Program-made: the position numbers and the translations under genes
The notes under the pieces: generated by a model
Told to the model about the DNA's origin: nothing
Database searches by the model: none
What the model saw: only the letters and a program-made list of their open reading frames with translations
NCBI RefSeq assembly: GCF_001375655.1
Contig: NZ_CTEN01000003.1
Span: forward strand, 1-64,000
Reading direction: 5' to 3'
Source of the DNA: Streptococcus varani
GTDB taxonomy: Bacteria; Bacillota; Bacilli; Lactobacillales; Streptococcaceae
Length of the DNA: 64,000 bases
Part shown: one piece after another, positions 55,700 through 63,406 of the stretch
Layout of the letters: each line of letters begins with the position of its first letter
How positions within the stretch are numbered: position 1 is the stretch's first letter

Positions 55700-56289
55700 G
55701 ACAAGACCTCCACATAAGACTGTAGTTTTCCAGTTACTTTAAATAGTTGTGCATAGTGATACAACTTGGCGTAATTCATAGCTCCTTTTTTGAAGTAAGC
55801 TTTAAACGCTGGAGAAACGACTTGAATATCAACATGATAAGCCGTTCGCAAGCACTCTACCAATGTTCGTTCCACATCATAAACTGAGATAAACTGTCCA
55901 GCCTGCCGCTCCAGTTTTATAATACCGATTTCATGATAATTTCTAGAAACAATTGGTTTAACACCTGCTTCTTTTATCAGCTTCGTGTTTGTCCCAAAAG
56001 GAAAAGTCATCACAGGTTCAAATGGAACGCTAAGAGAAAGACCATGCAACCAGAGAGCTGTCTCTAAGGAATAAATTCCTCTTGGAAAACGATACTGTAA
56101 ACTAAAGAAGTCATCAATATAGGTATCCGGCAGATGATAAATCCCCCTTTCAGTTGATTCAACTTTACCTTCTAAGACCAATTGATTCAGTTGTTGGTAA
56201 GAAAAGTTAAGCTCTTCCATATCACGAAAAGTTATAACTCCATGATTTTTTTTAATATAATGATAAACAGGTTTTTCTAGCGAATCCAC
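55696..56289 (-). CDS. AbiEi-type antitoxin/autoregulator
   Basis: About 197 residues: N-terminal winged helix (KNHGVITFRDMEELNFSYQQ, then LNQLVLEGKVESTERGIYHL) and the C-terminal antitoxin domain with SVYDVERTLVECLR. The start is placed at GTG 56289 because AGGAGG sits 7 bases before it; an ATG at 56319 lies inside the operator. AbiEi homologues bind inverted repeats in their own promoter, and two are present upstream. Confidence 0.9.
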   Translation of the reverse strand: MDSLEKPVYHYIKKNHGVITFRDMEELNFSYQQLNQLVLEGKVESTERGIYHLPDTYIDDFFSLQYRFPRGIYSLETALWLHGLSLSVPFEPVMTFPFGTNTKLIKEAGVKPIVSRNYHEIGIIKLERQAGQFISVYDVERTLVECLRTAYHVDIQVVSPAFKAYFKKGAMNYAKLYHYAQLFKVTGKLQSYVEVLS

Positions 56290-56307
56290 ACCGCCACCTC
56301 CTAAAAA

Positions 56308-56405
56308 ATATGCTAACATTTCAATACAATGTTAGCATATTGTAGTGAAATAATCAACGATAAACCGAAACGATATACTAACATTCTATTATTTTGTTAG
56401 CATAT
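56308..56405 (-). promoter_or_regulatory. twin palindromic operators of the AbiE-HEPN operon
   Basis: ATATGCTAACATT-N7-AATGTTAGCATAT (56308-56340) is perfect. ATATACTAACATT-N7-TTTGTTAGCATAT (56373-56405) has the same 13-7-13 form with a few mismatches. Their centres are 65 bases apart, and a possible promoter (TTGATT, 17, TAACAT) lies between. This matches the known AbiEi mode of cooperative autorepression. The outer palindrome overlaps the end of the upstream chimeric gene. Confidence 0.85.
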
Positions 56406-56730
56406 TTTCACACACCTTCGTTGTATAAGCAAAACTCATGGTGCTATCCGCAGATGAAATGCTACGGAAGGTATAGTTGGAATTGTTATTCACATTAGTT
56501 TCTGAGATAAGAAAGGAACCATCTGGGTAAACTTTCTCTACGAAAATCGCATGACCGTATCCCACAGAGGAGCCCTGACTGAGGGATAACTCCAGTCGGT
56601 CCTTCAAGACTGTATAGGCAACCTTTACCTCCAATTTCATATCCTTGTACCGTTCACTCTCAAACAAGAGTTTAGGGAGCTTGTAGTAACGTTCTGACGT
56701 CTGATAGTGATTTGCCGTAATCCGTTTCAT
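56389..56730 (-). pseudogene. chimeric ORF: RepA-type N-terminus fused to CHAP C-terminus
   Basis: 113 codons. Residues 1 to about 50 (ITANHYQTSERYYKLPKLLF, then VAYTVLKDRLELSL) are the start of a RepA_N replication initiator from plasmids and integrative elements. Residues from about 52 on (VGYGHAIFVEKVYPDGSFLI and NYTFRSISSADSTM) are the end of a CHAP-domain hydrolase from a conjugation or phage lysis module. The two belong to unrelated genes. An in-frame deletion between them would have removed most of an integrative element. The product is unlikely to work. Confidence 0.85.
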
Positions 56731-56731
56731 C

Positions 56732-56899
56732 TTAACTTTCCAAAACCAACATAGTCATATTACCAATGACATCAAACTGAACTAAGCCAGCTTCCTCCAA
56801 GTCATCGTCAATTCCAGTCGCTTATAGGAGTGGAAGCCCCATATCCAACATGAGGCTACCTATCGCGAGAACTCGTGAATCCTGTTTTTCCATACACAT
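56732..56899 (-). pseudogene. small mobile-element ORF with an internal stop
   Basis: From ATG 56899 (after GGAGG) the frame encodes 25 residues (KQDSRVLAIGSLMLDMGLP), a TAA at 56822-56824, then ATGIDDDLEEAGLVQFDVIG and on to a stop at 56732. Both halves look like one small acidic protein normally placed before repA. It ends directly before the RepA-like start. Confidence 0.7.
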
Positions 56900-56915
56900 T
56901 TTTCCTCCGTAAACT

Positions 56916-56949
56916 AAAAAAACGAGAACACTCTAAAAATGTTCTCGTC
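56916..56949 (-). terminator. terminator upstream of the RepA remnant
   Basis: Minus strand ACGAGAACA, 9-base loop, TGTTCTCGT, then seven T. The gene it once served is no longer recognisable. Confidence 0.75.
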
Positions 56950-57415
56950 TGATATAAATTTATCTGACGTGTCTATTTTTTGTCTACGCAGTCGATATCC
57001 AAACAGACGTTCACATCAATGTACTTTTTTTGCACCTTTTTTATGTCAAAATCACTCTTTTCAATAAAGACAAAATGTTTGAAAAAGTGCTTAAAATAAA
57101 GGATTTTTACCCGTTGCGTCGTTGTAGCAACACTACACACTCCACGTGTGGTGAGAGCTTTCTTCTATACTAATAGACGAAAGGTAAATAAAGTGATTTT
57201 AGAATTATACTGTGGAACGGAAGCTACAGATATTGTTCTTATAAAGTCTCTGACATTCTTTTTGTTTCATTTATATAATTTTTAATCAGACTATTTTACA
57301 TACTGTATAAATCATTTCATATCTTCATATAATATTTTTAGTGTAGTAAACTCATACATATACAACTCCTCCTACCTGCTTATTAAAAATAACAATATAA
57401 TTATCTTTATAAAAT
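56950..57415. other. non-coding mobile-element remnant
   Basis: No supported gene. AT-rich, with an imperfect repeat at 57158-57223 related to 58348-58406. No other structure recognised. Confidence 0.5.
57158..57223. repeat. imperfect direct repeat flanking the 207-aa gene, left copy
   Basis: Contains GTGATTTTAGAATTATACTG and then TGGAACGGAA; the right copy reads GTGATACTAGAATGATACTG and TGGAACAGAA. Preceding bases CTTCTATACTAATAGACG and TTTCTACCTCCTAGCAGACG also align loosely. Confidence 0.55.
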
Positions 57416-58039
57416 CTATCTTAATTTATCTTCAGCCGGATCAACGCCATACCAATGTTCTGAATTCCTTTTACACTGTAATGCAGGTACTCTCTTTGTG
57501 ATTTCACGTTTTGTCTTACCATCAGAATAATGCTTATCAACCCATTCCACAGGTTTATTAAAGTATTTCATTTCTCCATTACATTTAGGGCACTTTTCGG
57601 TATGAATTTTTTCTATTGTCAGTTTTCTTCCAAAACCATTTATTGCATAATTAAAGAATAATGGATACCTAGTCTCTCTTTTAGTAATACTCCTTAACCA
57701 TAGTATCATCACCAAACATAAAATTACTACAGCAAAAATAACAAAATATCCACTATTATTTGAATTCATTTTAATGCTCTTATTAGTAAATAAATTAATG
57801 ATAGGTTCAAATATTTTATAAAGTGGAAAAATACCAATTAAAGAAATAAATAATCCTATCCATGAAAGTATTGCCATTGTTATAGGACTTCTCCAAATAG
57901 GTTCAGGTGTATATGTAGCAACCTTTTCTATTGCATTTTCTTTGAAATTATTATCGTCCCCTGCTATGATATTAGTTGTCCCATAAAAAACATTCCCTGA
58001 AACACTGTTAACATTAGACCTAGAATATTCGTCTCTCAT
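57416..58039 (-). CDS. membrane protein with C-terminal zinc-ribbon-like motif, unknown (207 aa)
   Basis: N-terminal polar part with NVFYGTTNIIAGDDNNF, then two transmembrane helices (MAILSWIGLFISLIGIF and YFVIFAVVILCLVMILWL) and a C-terminal soluble part with CPKCNGEMKYF and a later single Cys-His (QCKRNSEHW). No family recognised. It lies alone between imperfect direct repeats in the defence region, so it may be a small cargo gene. A role in defence is only suggested by position. Confidence 0.6.
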   Translation of the reverse strand: MRDEYSRSNVNSVSGNVFYGTTNIIAGDDNNFKENAIEKVATYTPEPIWRSPITMAILSWIGLFISLIGIFPLYKIFEPIINLFTNKSIKMNSNNSGYFVIFAVVILCLVMILWLRSITKRETRYPLFFNYAINGFGRKLTIEKIHTEKCPKCNGEMKYFNKPVEWVDKHYSDGKTKREITKRVPALQCKRNSEHWYGVDPAEDKLR

Positions 58040-58413
58040 GTCTAACCTCCTATAATTTATCTATCTTTGAATTATATTTCTCTTTTATATTTTACTACAA
58101 AAATGCAAAAAGGCAATGGTTTCCCACTGTTGTTCACGGCGTACGCATGAAGAAAATGGATGTAACCATTTTCAAGCTACACCCATTTTTTCAATAAATT
58201 TTCAACATTTTTCATTTTGACATGGTCAAATCCTCGTTTTCAGCTTGATTATACCATAAATTTTATAATTTATAACTGCTTCCTTATGAAAATACGCTAT
58301 CTGAAAACATAAATTTCTTCATGCGTTTGGCGTGACTGTTGTTACAGCCTTTCTACCTCCTAGCAGACGGTAATAGTGATACTAGAATGATACTGTGGAA
58401 CAGAAAGTTTTCC
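58040..58413. other. non-coding region before the methyltransferase 3' end
   Basis: No supported gene. It contains a short AAAATGG/CCATTTT hairpin (about 58153-58172) and the right copy of the imperfect repeat. Confidence 0.5.
58348..58406. repeat. imperfect direct repeat flanking the 207-aa gene, right copy
   Basis: Partner of 57158-57223; it lies 8 bases from the methyltransferase stop. Confidence 0.55.
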
Positions 58414-59532
58414 TCAGATTAGACCTAATTGGTTTAAGGTATAATAGCTACTTCTAGCAATATGCCAAGCCATAACAGGAGGAACCGCATTACCAATTGC
58501 TTTGTATGCTGACGAAGCACTCGTGACAAAGTTAAAATCATCAGGGAATGATTGTAATCGAGCACACTCACGCACACTCAATCGACGCCAACCTGCCATA
58601 TCTTCTTCATCCAATAATGTGGTTCGATAATGCGCTTCAATATTCCCATGATGCTCAGCTCTAATAGTTGGAGAGGGTCTATCACCGCTAATTCGGTTAT
58701 TACCTTGCATCTTCTTCCCTGGATAAAACTTAGCCTTTGAAATATCTTTAATCGTATGATTTGATATTTGAGAATTATTAACCTGGTCCCACAAGTCATC
58801 AATAGCATCTTTGGCTGTACGCCACTTTCGACCAGTCAATTCGCCAATTTCATCATATAAAGGTTGGGGATAAAATTGATCAGCCACCGTGCCCAAATCC
58901 TTTCGAATCCCCATGATAATAACTCGTCTCCTCATCTGTGGAACACCGTAGTCTGCGGCATTTAACACCTGATACTGAACATCATATCCAGAGGCATCAA
59001 AATCATCCAGGATAACACTGAGCGCCGATTTATTAACACTTTCCCCTTCCATATTTTTCTTCGAATTTCTTATGCCATCTACATTCTCTGCAATAAAAAT
59101 TTTAGGTCGATAATGGTTAATCACCTTTATCATTTGAAGATACAGCTGACCTCTCTCATCGCTCAACCCTGCTCTTTTACCTGAGTAGGAAAAAGTTTGA
59201 CAAGGAAAGCCCCCAAGCACAATATCAACATCAATTTTGGGTAAATCACTCTCAACATCTAAATCTACAATACTGCGACGTTCCACTTGATGGTTGAAGT
59301 TGGCTTCATAAACATCTGCAGCCTGCCTAAAAATATCATTCGCAAACACTAGATTGAAAGGATTAACCTCATATTTCTCACCTAAAAATGTAAAGCCACC
59401 CTTGAAGCCAAGATCCATACCACCCGCCCCTGAAAAAAGGCTCACTACATTTAATTTCTTATCAGATTTTATACCATCTATACTTTCTGTATTCACCGTG
59501 TTATAATTATCATGGAAATATGTTTTTGTCAT
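58414..59532 (-). CDS. DNA (cytosine-5) methyltransferase, type II
   Basis: 372 residues with the C5-methyltransferase motifs in order: I VSLFSGAGGMDLGF, IV GGFPCQTFSYSGKR with the catalytic Cys, VI ENVDGIR, VIII QMRRRVIIMG, the target-recognition region, then IX and X (GNAVPPVMAWHIA). The ATG at 59532 is preferred to 59547 because AAAGGA precedes it. It protects the recognition site of the neighbouring endonuclease. Divergent from that gene. Confidence 0.93.
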   Translation of the reverse strand: MTKTYFHDNYNTVNTESIDGIKSDKKLNVVSLFSGAGGMDLGFKGGFTFLGEKYEVNPFNLVFANDIFRQAADVYEANFNHQVERRSIVDLDVESDLPKIDVDIVLGGFPCQTFSYSGKRAGLSDERGQLYLQMIKVINHYRPKIFIAENVDGIRNSKKNMEGESVNKSALSVILDDFDASGYDVQYQVLNAADYGVPQMRRRVIIMGIRKDLGTVADQFYPQPLYDEIGELTGRKWRTAKDAIDDLWDQVNNSQISNHTIKDISKAKFYPGKKMQGNNRISGDRPSPTIRAEHHGNIEAHYRTTLLDEEDMAGWRRLSVRECARLQSFPDDFNFVTSASSAYKAIGNAVPPVMAWHIARSSYYTLNQLGLI

Positions 59533-59564
59533 TTCTAATCCTTTCATATCGGAGGTAATTTATA

Positions 59565-60641
59565 ATGGATATTATTGAAATTCTTGAACTGTTTAAATCT
59601 AAGATAGAAGCCAGAAATCCCATAGATAAGAAGTATCTTGTCAGCAAAGGAAATCAAAACGGTTTCGAGATTCTTGTACCCGAAATAGCTGAAGAAATTA
59701 AACAGGAAATTAATGATATTTCTATTTTTGACTATAAGGTTCATCTTGGACATCATTTCCCAGACATGAACCTCATAATTAATGAAAAACGCTTTGGTCT
59801 TGAACTGAAAAGTCGTAACAATGGGAAATGGGATACCAACGGTAACTCTGTCTTCGAAAGTATTAGCGATGAAGAGTATGAAGACATCTACTTACTTTTC
59901 GGAAGTAAAGTACCCAATCATGACCAAATTCTAATAAGGTATGATAATTATTGGAAAGTTACCTCAGCCATTACTGTCACACACAGCCCAAGATTTAAAA
60001 TAAACATGGATGCTACATCCAGCGTCTTTCCTTCGGCTGAAGACTACAATATGCTGAGAGAAAAGAGTGATACTGAAAAAGTCAAATTTCTTCAAGACTA
60101 CTTGAAAGAAAATACTTCTGGAGTAAAATGGTTTATCTCACCAGACGATGCATCCAAATCGGTTAAGCCAACCTCACTAAATACACTGTCACATGATATT
60201 CAAAATCTTATCAAAGCTGAGGTTCTCATTTTGTTCCCTCAAGATTTAATTTCAGCTTCTAAAGCGAACTACACCAGAGCCCATGAATTTATTATCACGA
60301 ACCATTTCTATTACAGTAGTTCGTTCAGAGATTTCTTTTCCGCAGGTGGTAAATGGACAAAAGAAAATGTTGATTTCCCTAAATCTATTGAAACATTCTA
60401 TAGCCTCAGAAGGACTATCCTATGTATGCTAGAAGAGGCAAGTGAAGATTTTCAGTTTATTGCATATGAAAGCTGGAAAACATTAGGAAAAAATGTTCAT
60501 CTCTCCAAAGACTCCTTTGTTGATGACTATAAAGCTGTTATTGACTCTATCGGTCGTGTAAATTTCTATAACGAGCTCCAAGAACTAGAGTTAGATAACT
60601 TATCTAGTCTACTATTTGAGCCTGAAGACATTATACCATAA
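59565..60641 (+). CDS. type II restriction endonuclease (PD-(D/E)XK-like)
   Basis: 358 residues. The likely catalytic core is HHFPDMNLII...RFGLELKSRNNGKW, with Asp and the E-L-K triad element. Specificity is unknown; the C5 methyltransferase partner means the site contains a cytosine to be methylated. Start follows CGGAGG. Only 32 bases separate it from the methyltransferase start, so promoters must lie partly within the opposite gene. Confidence 0.82.
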   Translation: MDIIEILELFKSKIEARNPIDKKYLVSKGNQNGFEILVPEIAEEIKQEINDISIFDYKVHLGHHFPDMNLIINEKRFGLELKSRNNGKWDTNGNSVFESISDEEYEDIYLLFGSKVPNHDQILIRYDNYWKVTSAITVTHSPRFKINMDATSSVFPSAEDYNMLREKSDTEKVKFLQDYLKENTSGVKWFISPDDASKSVKPTSLNTLSHDIQNLIKAEVLILFPQDLISASKANYTRAHEFIITNHFYYSSSFRDFFSAGGKWTKENVDFPKSIETFYSLRRTILCMLEEASEDFQFIAYESWKTLGKNVHLSKDSFVDDYKAVIDSIGRVNFYNELQELELDNLSSLLFEPEDIIP

Positions 60642-60644
60642 AAC

Positions 60645-60677
60645 AAAAAAAGACGCGATAATTACCGCGTCTTTTTT
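60645..60677. terminator. bidirectional terminator between endonuclease and recombinase genes
   Basis: AAAAAAAGACGCG, 8-base loop, CGCGTCTTTTTT: serves the convergent endonuclease and recombinase genes. Confidence 0.85.
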
Positions 60678-62066
60678 CTATAAATCTACCTCAGTCCCTT
60701 CAAGGAAGCGAACAGTGATTTCTCCATCAAGCCCTATTGTGATATGGTCTAGCACTCGACACATGTCAGAGGAATTGAAGTCTATCTGCTTCTGCCTAAT
60801 CAGGTCACTCAATACCATGCTGTAGTGCTTGTCAAGCAGGTGATTCTCTGCTAAAATTTTCTCCCACTTTCCATCAAGCAAGTTAATGTTCTCGCTTAAA
60901 AGCTCCAATGCCCTTATGAAAACTTGCTCAAGTGTTCCTTCATCCAAATGGCTACTGTAACAACCTTCCACTCCCTTAATACGATAGCGGTTATTACATT
61001 GCCATACCTTACGTTTCCCTCGACTGGTCGTCCAGTTCTTTCGCCCAAAGGCTGACCCACAGGCTCCACAGAAAACTTTAGTAGTAAAAGGGTTATCCTC
61101 GTTTTGCATGATATAGGACTTGAGTTGATGCTCCTCTCGATAGGCTTTCCTTCGAGCAATTTCCAATTGAACCGTCTCCCATGTTTCTGTATCAATAATC
61201 CCCTCATGGCTAGCTTCCACATAGTATTGATTAACTTGTCCATCATTTGGAATACGTTTCTTCGTTAAAAAATCAACGGTATAAGTCTTTTGTAATAAGG
61301 CATCTCCCTTGTACTTCTCATTTTGAAGCATTTTAAGAATGCTACTAGGATACCAGTTAGCTTTACCAGACCAGCCTTTAACATCTTTGGTATTGAGCTC
61401 TTTCGCAATGTTTTCTGGACTGTGACCTTTTAGGAATTGGTTATAGATGTAACGAACAACTTCTGCTTGTTCTGTATTGATAATGAGATTGCCATGCTCA
61501 TCCTTATCATAGCCCATGAATTTTGTAGTGTTAACCTGAACTACTCCACGTTCAAATTTCTTACGGATTCCCCATGTCGAATTCTCTGAAATGGAACGTG
61601 ATTCATCTTGTGCAAGGGAGGAAAGAATAGTCAATAGAACTTCTCCCTTTGAATCAAGGCTGTCAATATTCTCCTTTTCAAAGGTCACACCAATCCCAAG
61701 TTCCTTGAGTTCACGGACATATTTGATACAGTCCAAGGTGTTTCTGGCAAAGCGACTAATAGACTTGACCAAAATCCTGTCCACCTTACCTTCTCTACAA
61801 TCCTGTATCAGTCGGTTGAAAGCATCACGTTTTTTGGTATTGGTTGCTGAAATCCCTTCGTCCGCATAGATATCCACCAACTCATAATCTTCATGCTTTG
61901 AGATGAAGTCACGATAGTAATTTACCTGGTTCTCATAACTTGATAGCTGTTCGTCTTGGTCGGTGGATACCCGACAATAAGCGGCTACCTTGATTTTGGT
62001 TTTGACCTGATGAATGATGCTCGTCTGCACTTTCTTGGCTGGAATAACTGTAATATTTTTTGCCAT
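60678..62066 (-). CDS. large serine recombinase 2
   Basis: 462 residues: N-terminal resolvase domain with catalytic Ser in AAYCRVSTDQDEQ, DEGISATNTKKR and SRFARNTLD; recombinase domain; zinc ribbon (CGACGSAFGRKNW and the later CNNRYRIKGVEGC); then a coiled C-terminal part. Such proteins integrate and excise phages or conjugative elements. Its start lies 134 bases inside the 3' end of recombinase 1. Confidence 0.92.
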   Translation of the reverse strand: MAKNITVIPAKKVQTSIIHQVKTKIKVAAYCRVSTDQDEQLSSYENQVNYYRDFISKHEDYELVDIYADEGISATNTKKRDAFNRLIQDCREGKVDRILVKSISRFARNTLDCIKYVRELKELGIGVTFEKENIDSLDSKGEVLLTILSSLAQDESRSISENSTWGIRKKFERGVVQVNTTKFMGYDKDEHGNLIINTEQAEVVRYIYNQFLKGHSPENIAKELNTKDVKGWSGKANWYPSSILKMLQNEKYKGDALLQKTYTVDFLTKKRIPNDGQVNQYYVEASHEGIIDTETWETVQLEIARRKAYREEHQLKSYIMQNEDNPFTTKVFCGACGSAFGRKNWTTSRGKRKVWQCNNRYRIKGVEGCYSSHLDEGTLEQVFIRALELLSENINLLDGKWEKILAENHLLDKHYSMVLSDLIRQKQIDFNSSDMCRVLDHITIGLDGEITVRFLEGTEVDL

Positions 62067-63174
62067 ATTCTATCCTTTCTATCACAGTCACTGGAGCTTT
62101 GAGTTGCCAATCAGCTATGGCTATTTCTGGAACTCTCATGCCTTGACAAGATATTTTTCCTTCTTTGATATATTTTGAACAACACCAGACAATCTGCTTC
62201 TTGTAGGAAACCTGTCGCTTGAGGGTAGAGCCGCAGTGTTGGCATTTAAGCAAACTCGTAAAACGGTAATGCTTATTGACTCCTTGTTTTCTGGACTTGC
62301 TCAAAAGTTTATCTTGAACTGCCTGCCAAGCTTCCTTTGAAACAATGGGGGCGTGGTTGTCTTCAATCAGGTATTGCTCTCGCTCTCCTTGATTTAGTTT
62401 CTTTGAACCATTAACACCATCATGAAAATATTTCTGGAGCAAGACTGCACCTTTATACTTTTCATTTTTGAGGATATTTCGAATGGTTGTATCATGCCAT
62501 TTGGCTTTAGTAATGGTTGGGACTCCTTCTTGATTTAAACGTTTGGCGATACAATGCATCCCCACACCATCAAGATAGAGTTGAAAAATCCGTCTTACAA
62601 TCTGTGCTTCTGCTTCATTGATAACCAATTCTCCCTTATCATCCGCATCATACCCCATGAATCTCTTGGTGTTGATAACTAGTTCACCACGTTGAAACTT
62701 TTTCTGAAAAGCCCAACGTTGGTTGGAACTCATACTGTCCAGTTCTTCTTCTGCCAAACTAGCTAGAACGGAAAGCATAACTTCGCCTTCATTGGATAGG
62801 GTATGGATGTTCTGCTCTTCAAAGTAAATCCCCACACCCAAAGCTTTTAGCTCACGACTGGTTTCAAGTACTGTCATGGTGTTCCTGGCAAAGCGAGAAA
62901 TGGACTTTGTATGAATCAGATCAATCTGACCCTTACAACAAGCTTCAAGCATGGCTTGAAAACTCGGACGTTTCTCCTTTGCCCCAGATATTCCCCTGTC
63001 ATAATAAACACCTAGAAAGTCAATATCCTCTCGATTGGCATAAAGGGTTTCAAAATAGACCTTCTGATTCTCAAGAGAATCAAGCTGACTACTGTTGGTA
63101 GTCGATACCCTAACATAAGCACAGACACGTTGTTTTTTCTGGTTCTCTTTTGCCTTGATTAGTCTTACTACCAT
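61933..63174 (-). CDS. large serine recombinase 1
   Basis: 413 residues: catalytic Ser in CAYVRVSTTNSSQ, DRGISGAKEKRPSF, SRFARNTMT; recombinase domain; zinc ribbon (KCQHCGSTLKRQV, WCCSKYIKEGKISC). It ends in a polar tail read over the start of recombinase 2 in another frame. Start after AGGAAGGAAAG. The two recombinases are only distantly alike in sequence and are both intact; tandem serine recombinases are known from streptococcal phages and integrative elements. Confidence 0.9.
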   Translation of the reverse strand: MVVRLIKAKENQKKQRVCAYVRVSTTNSSQLDSLENQKVYFETLYANREDIDFLGVYYDRGISGAKEKRPSFQAMLEACCKGQIDLIHTKSISRFARNTMTVLETSRELKALGVGIYFEEQNIHTLSNEGEVMLSVLASLAEEELDSMSSNQRWAFQKKFQRGELVINTKRFMGYDADDKGELVINEAEAQIVRRIFQLYLDGVGMHCIAKRLNQEGVPTITKAKWHDTTIRNILKNEKYKGAVLLQKYFHDGVNGSKKLNQGEREQYLIEDNHAPIVSKEAWQAVQDKLLSKSRKQGVNKHYRFTSLLKCQHCGSTLKRQVSYKKQIVWCCSKYIKEGKISCQGMRVPEIAIADWQLKAPVTVIERIEYGKKYYSYSSQESADEHHSSGQNQNQGSRLLSGIHRPRRTAIKL

Positions 63175-63214
63175 GTACTTTCCTTCCTATGTTATTACAC
63201 ACTATATATCACTC

Positions 63215-63258
63215 TAAAGGGAAGATAAGTCAAGCTATCAGACCCACTATTCCCTTTA
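63215..63258. repeat. 9-base inverted repeat upstream of recombinase 1
   Basis: TAAAGGGAA (63215-63223) and TTCCCTTTA (63250-63258), 26 bases apart, in the gap between the lysin and recombinase genes. It could be a regulatory site or part of an attachment region. Confidence 0.45.
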
Positions 63259-63365
63259 ATATGTAGAGATAATTTAGGGAAAATTCATCTAAACAAATCT
63301 CCCCCTCCTACCTTACTAGGTAAATTTAAGAAGAGATTTTCCGTATTTTTAAGAAAAAAAGGACA

Positions 63366-63398
63366 AAAAAAATAAAGCCTGATGTTTCCACCAGGCTT
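63366..63398 (-). terminator. terminator of the lysin gene
   Basis: Minus strand AAGCCTG, 10-base loop, CAGGCTT, then T-rich run, 8 bases past the stop. Confidence 0.8.
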
Positions 63399-63406
63399 GA
63401 AATCTT

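Noticed and set aside
56308-56405. Repeated TGCTAACA/TGTTAGCA units considered as a CRISPR-like array
   Set aside because: Only four arms arranged as two palindromes, with no regular spacers; better explained as AbiEi operators. No CRISPR array was seen in the window.
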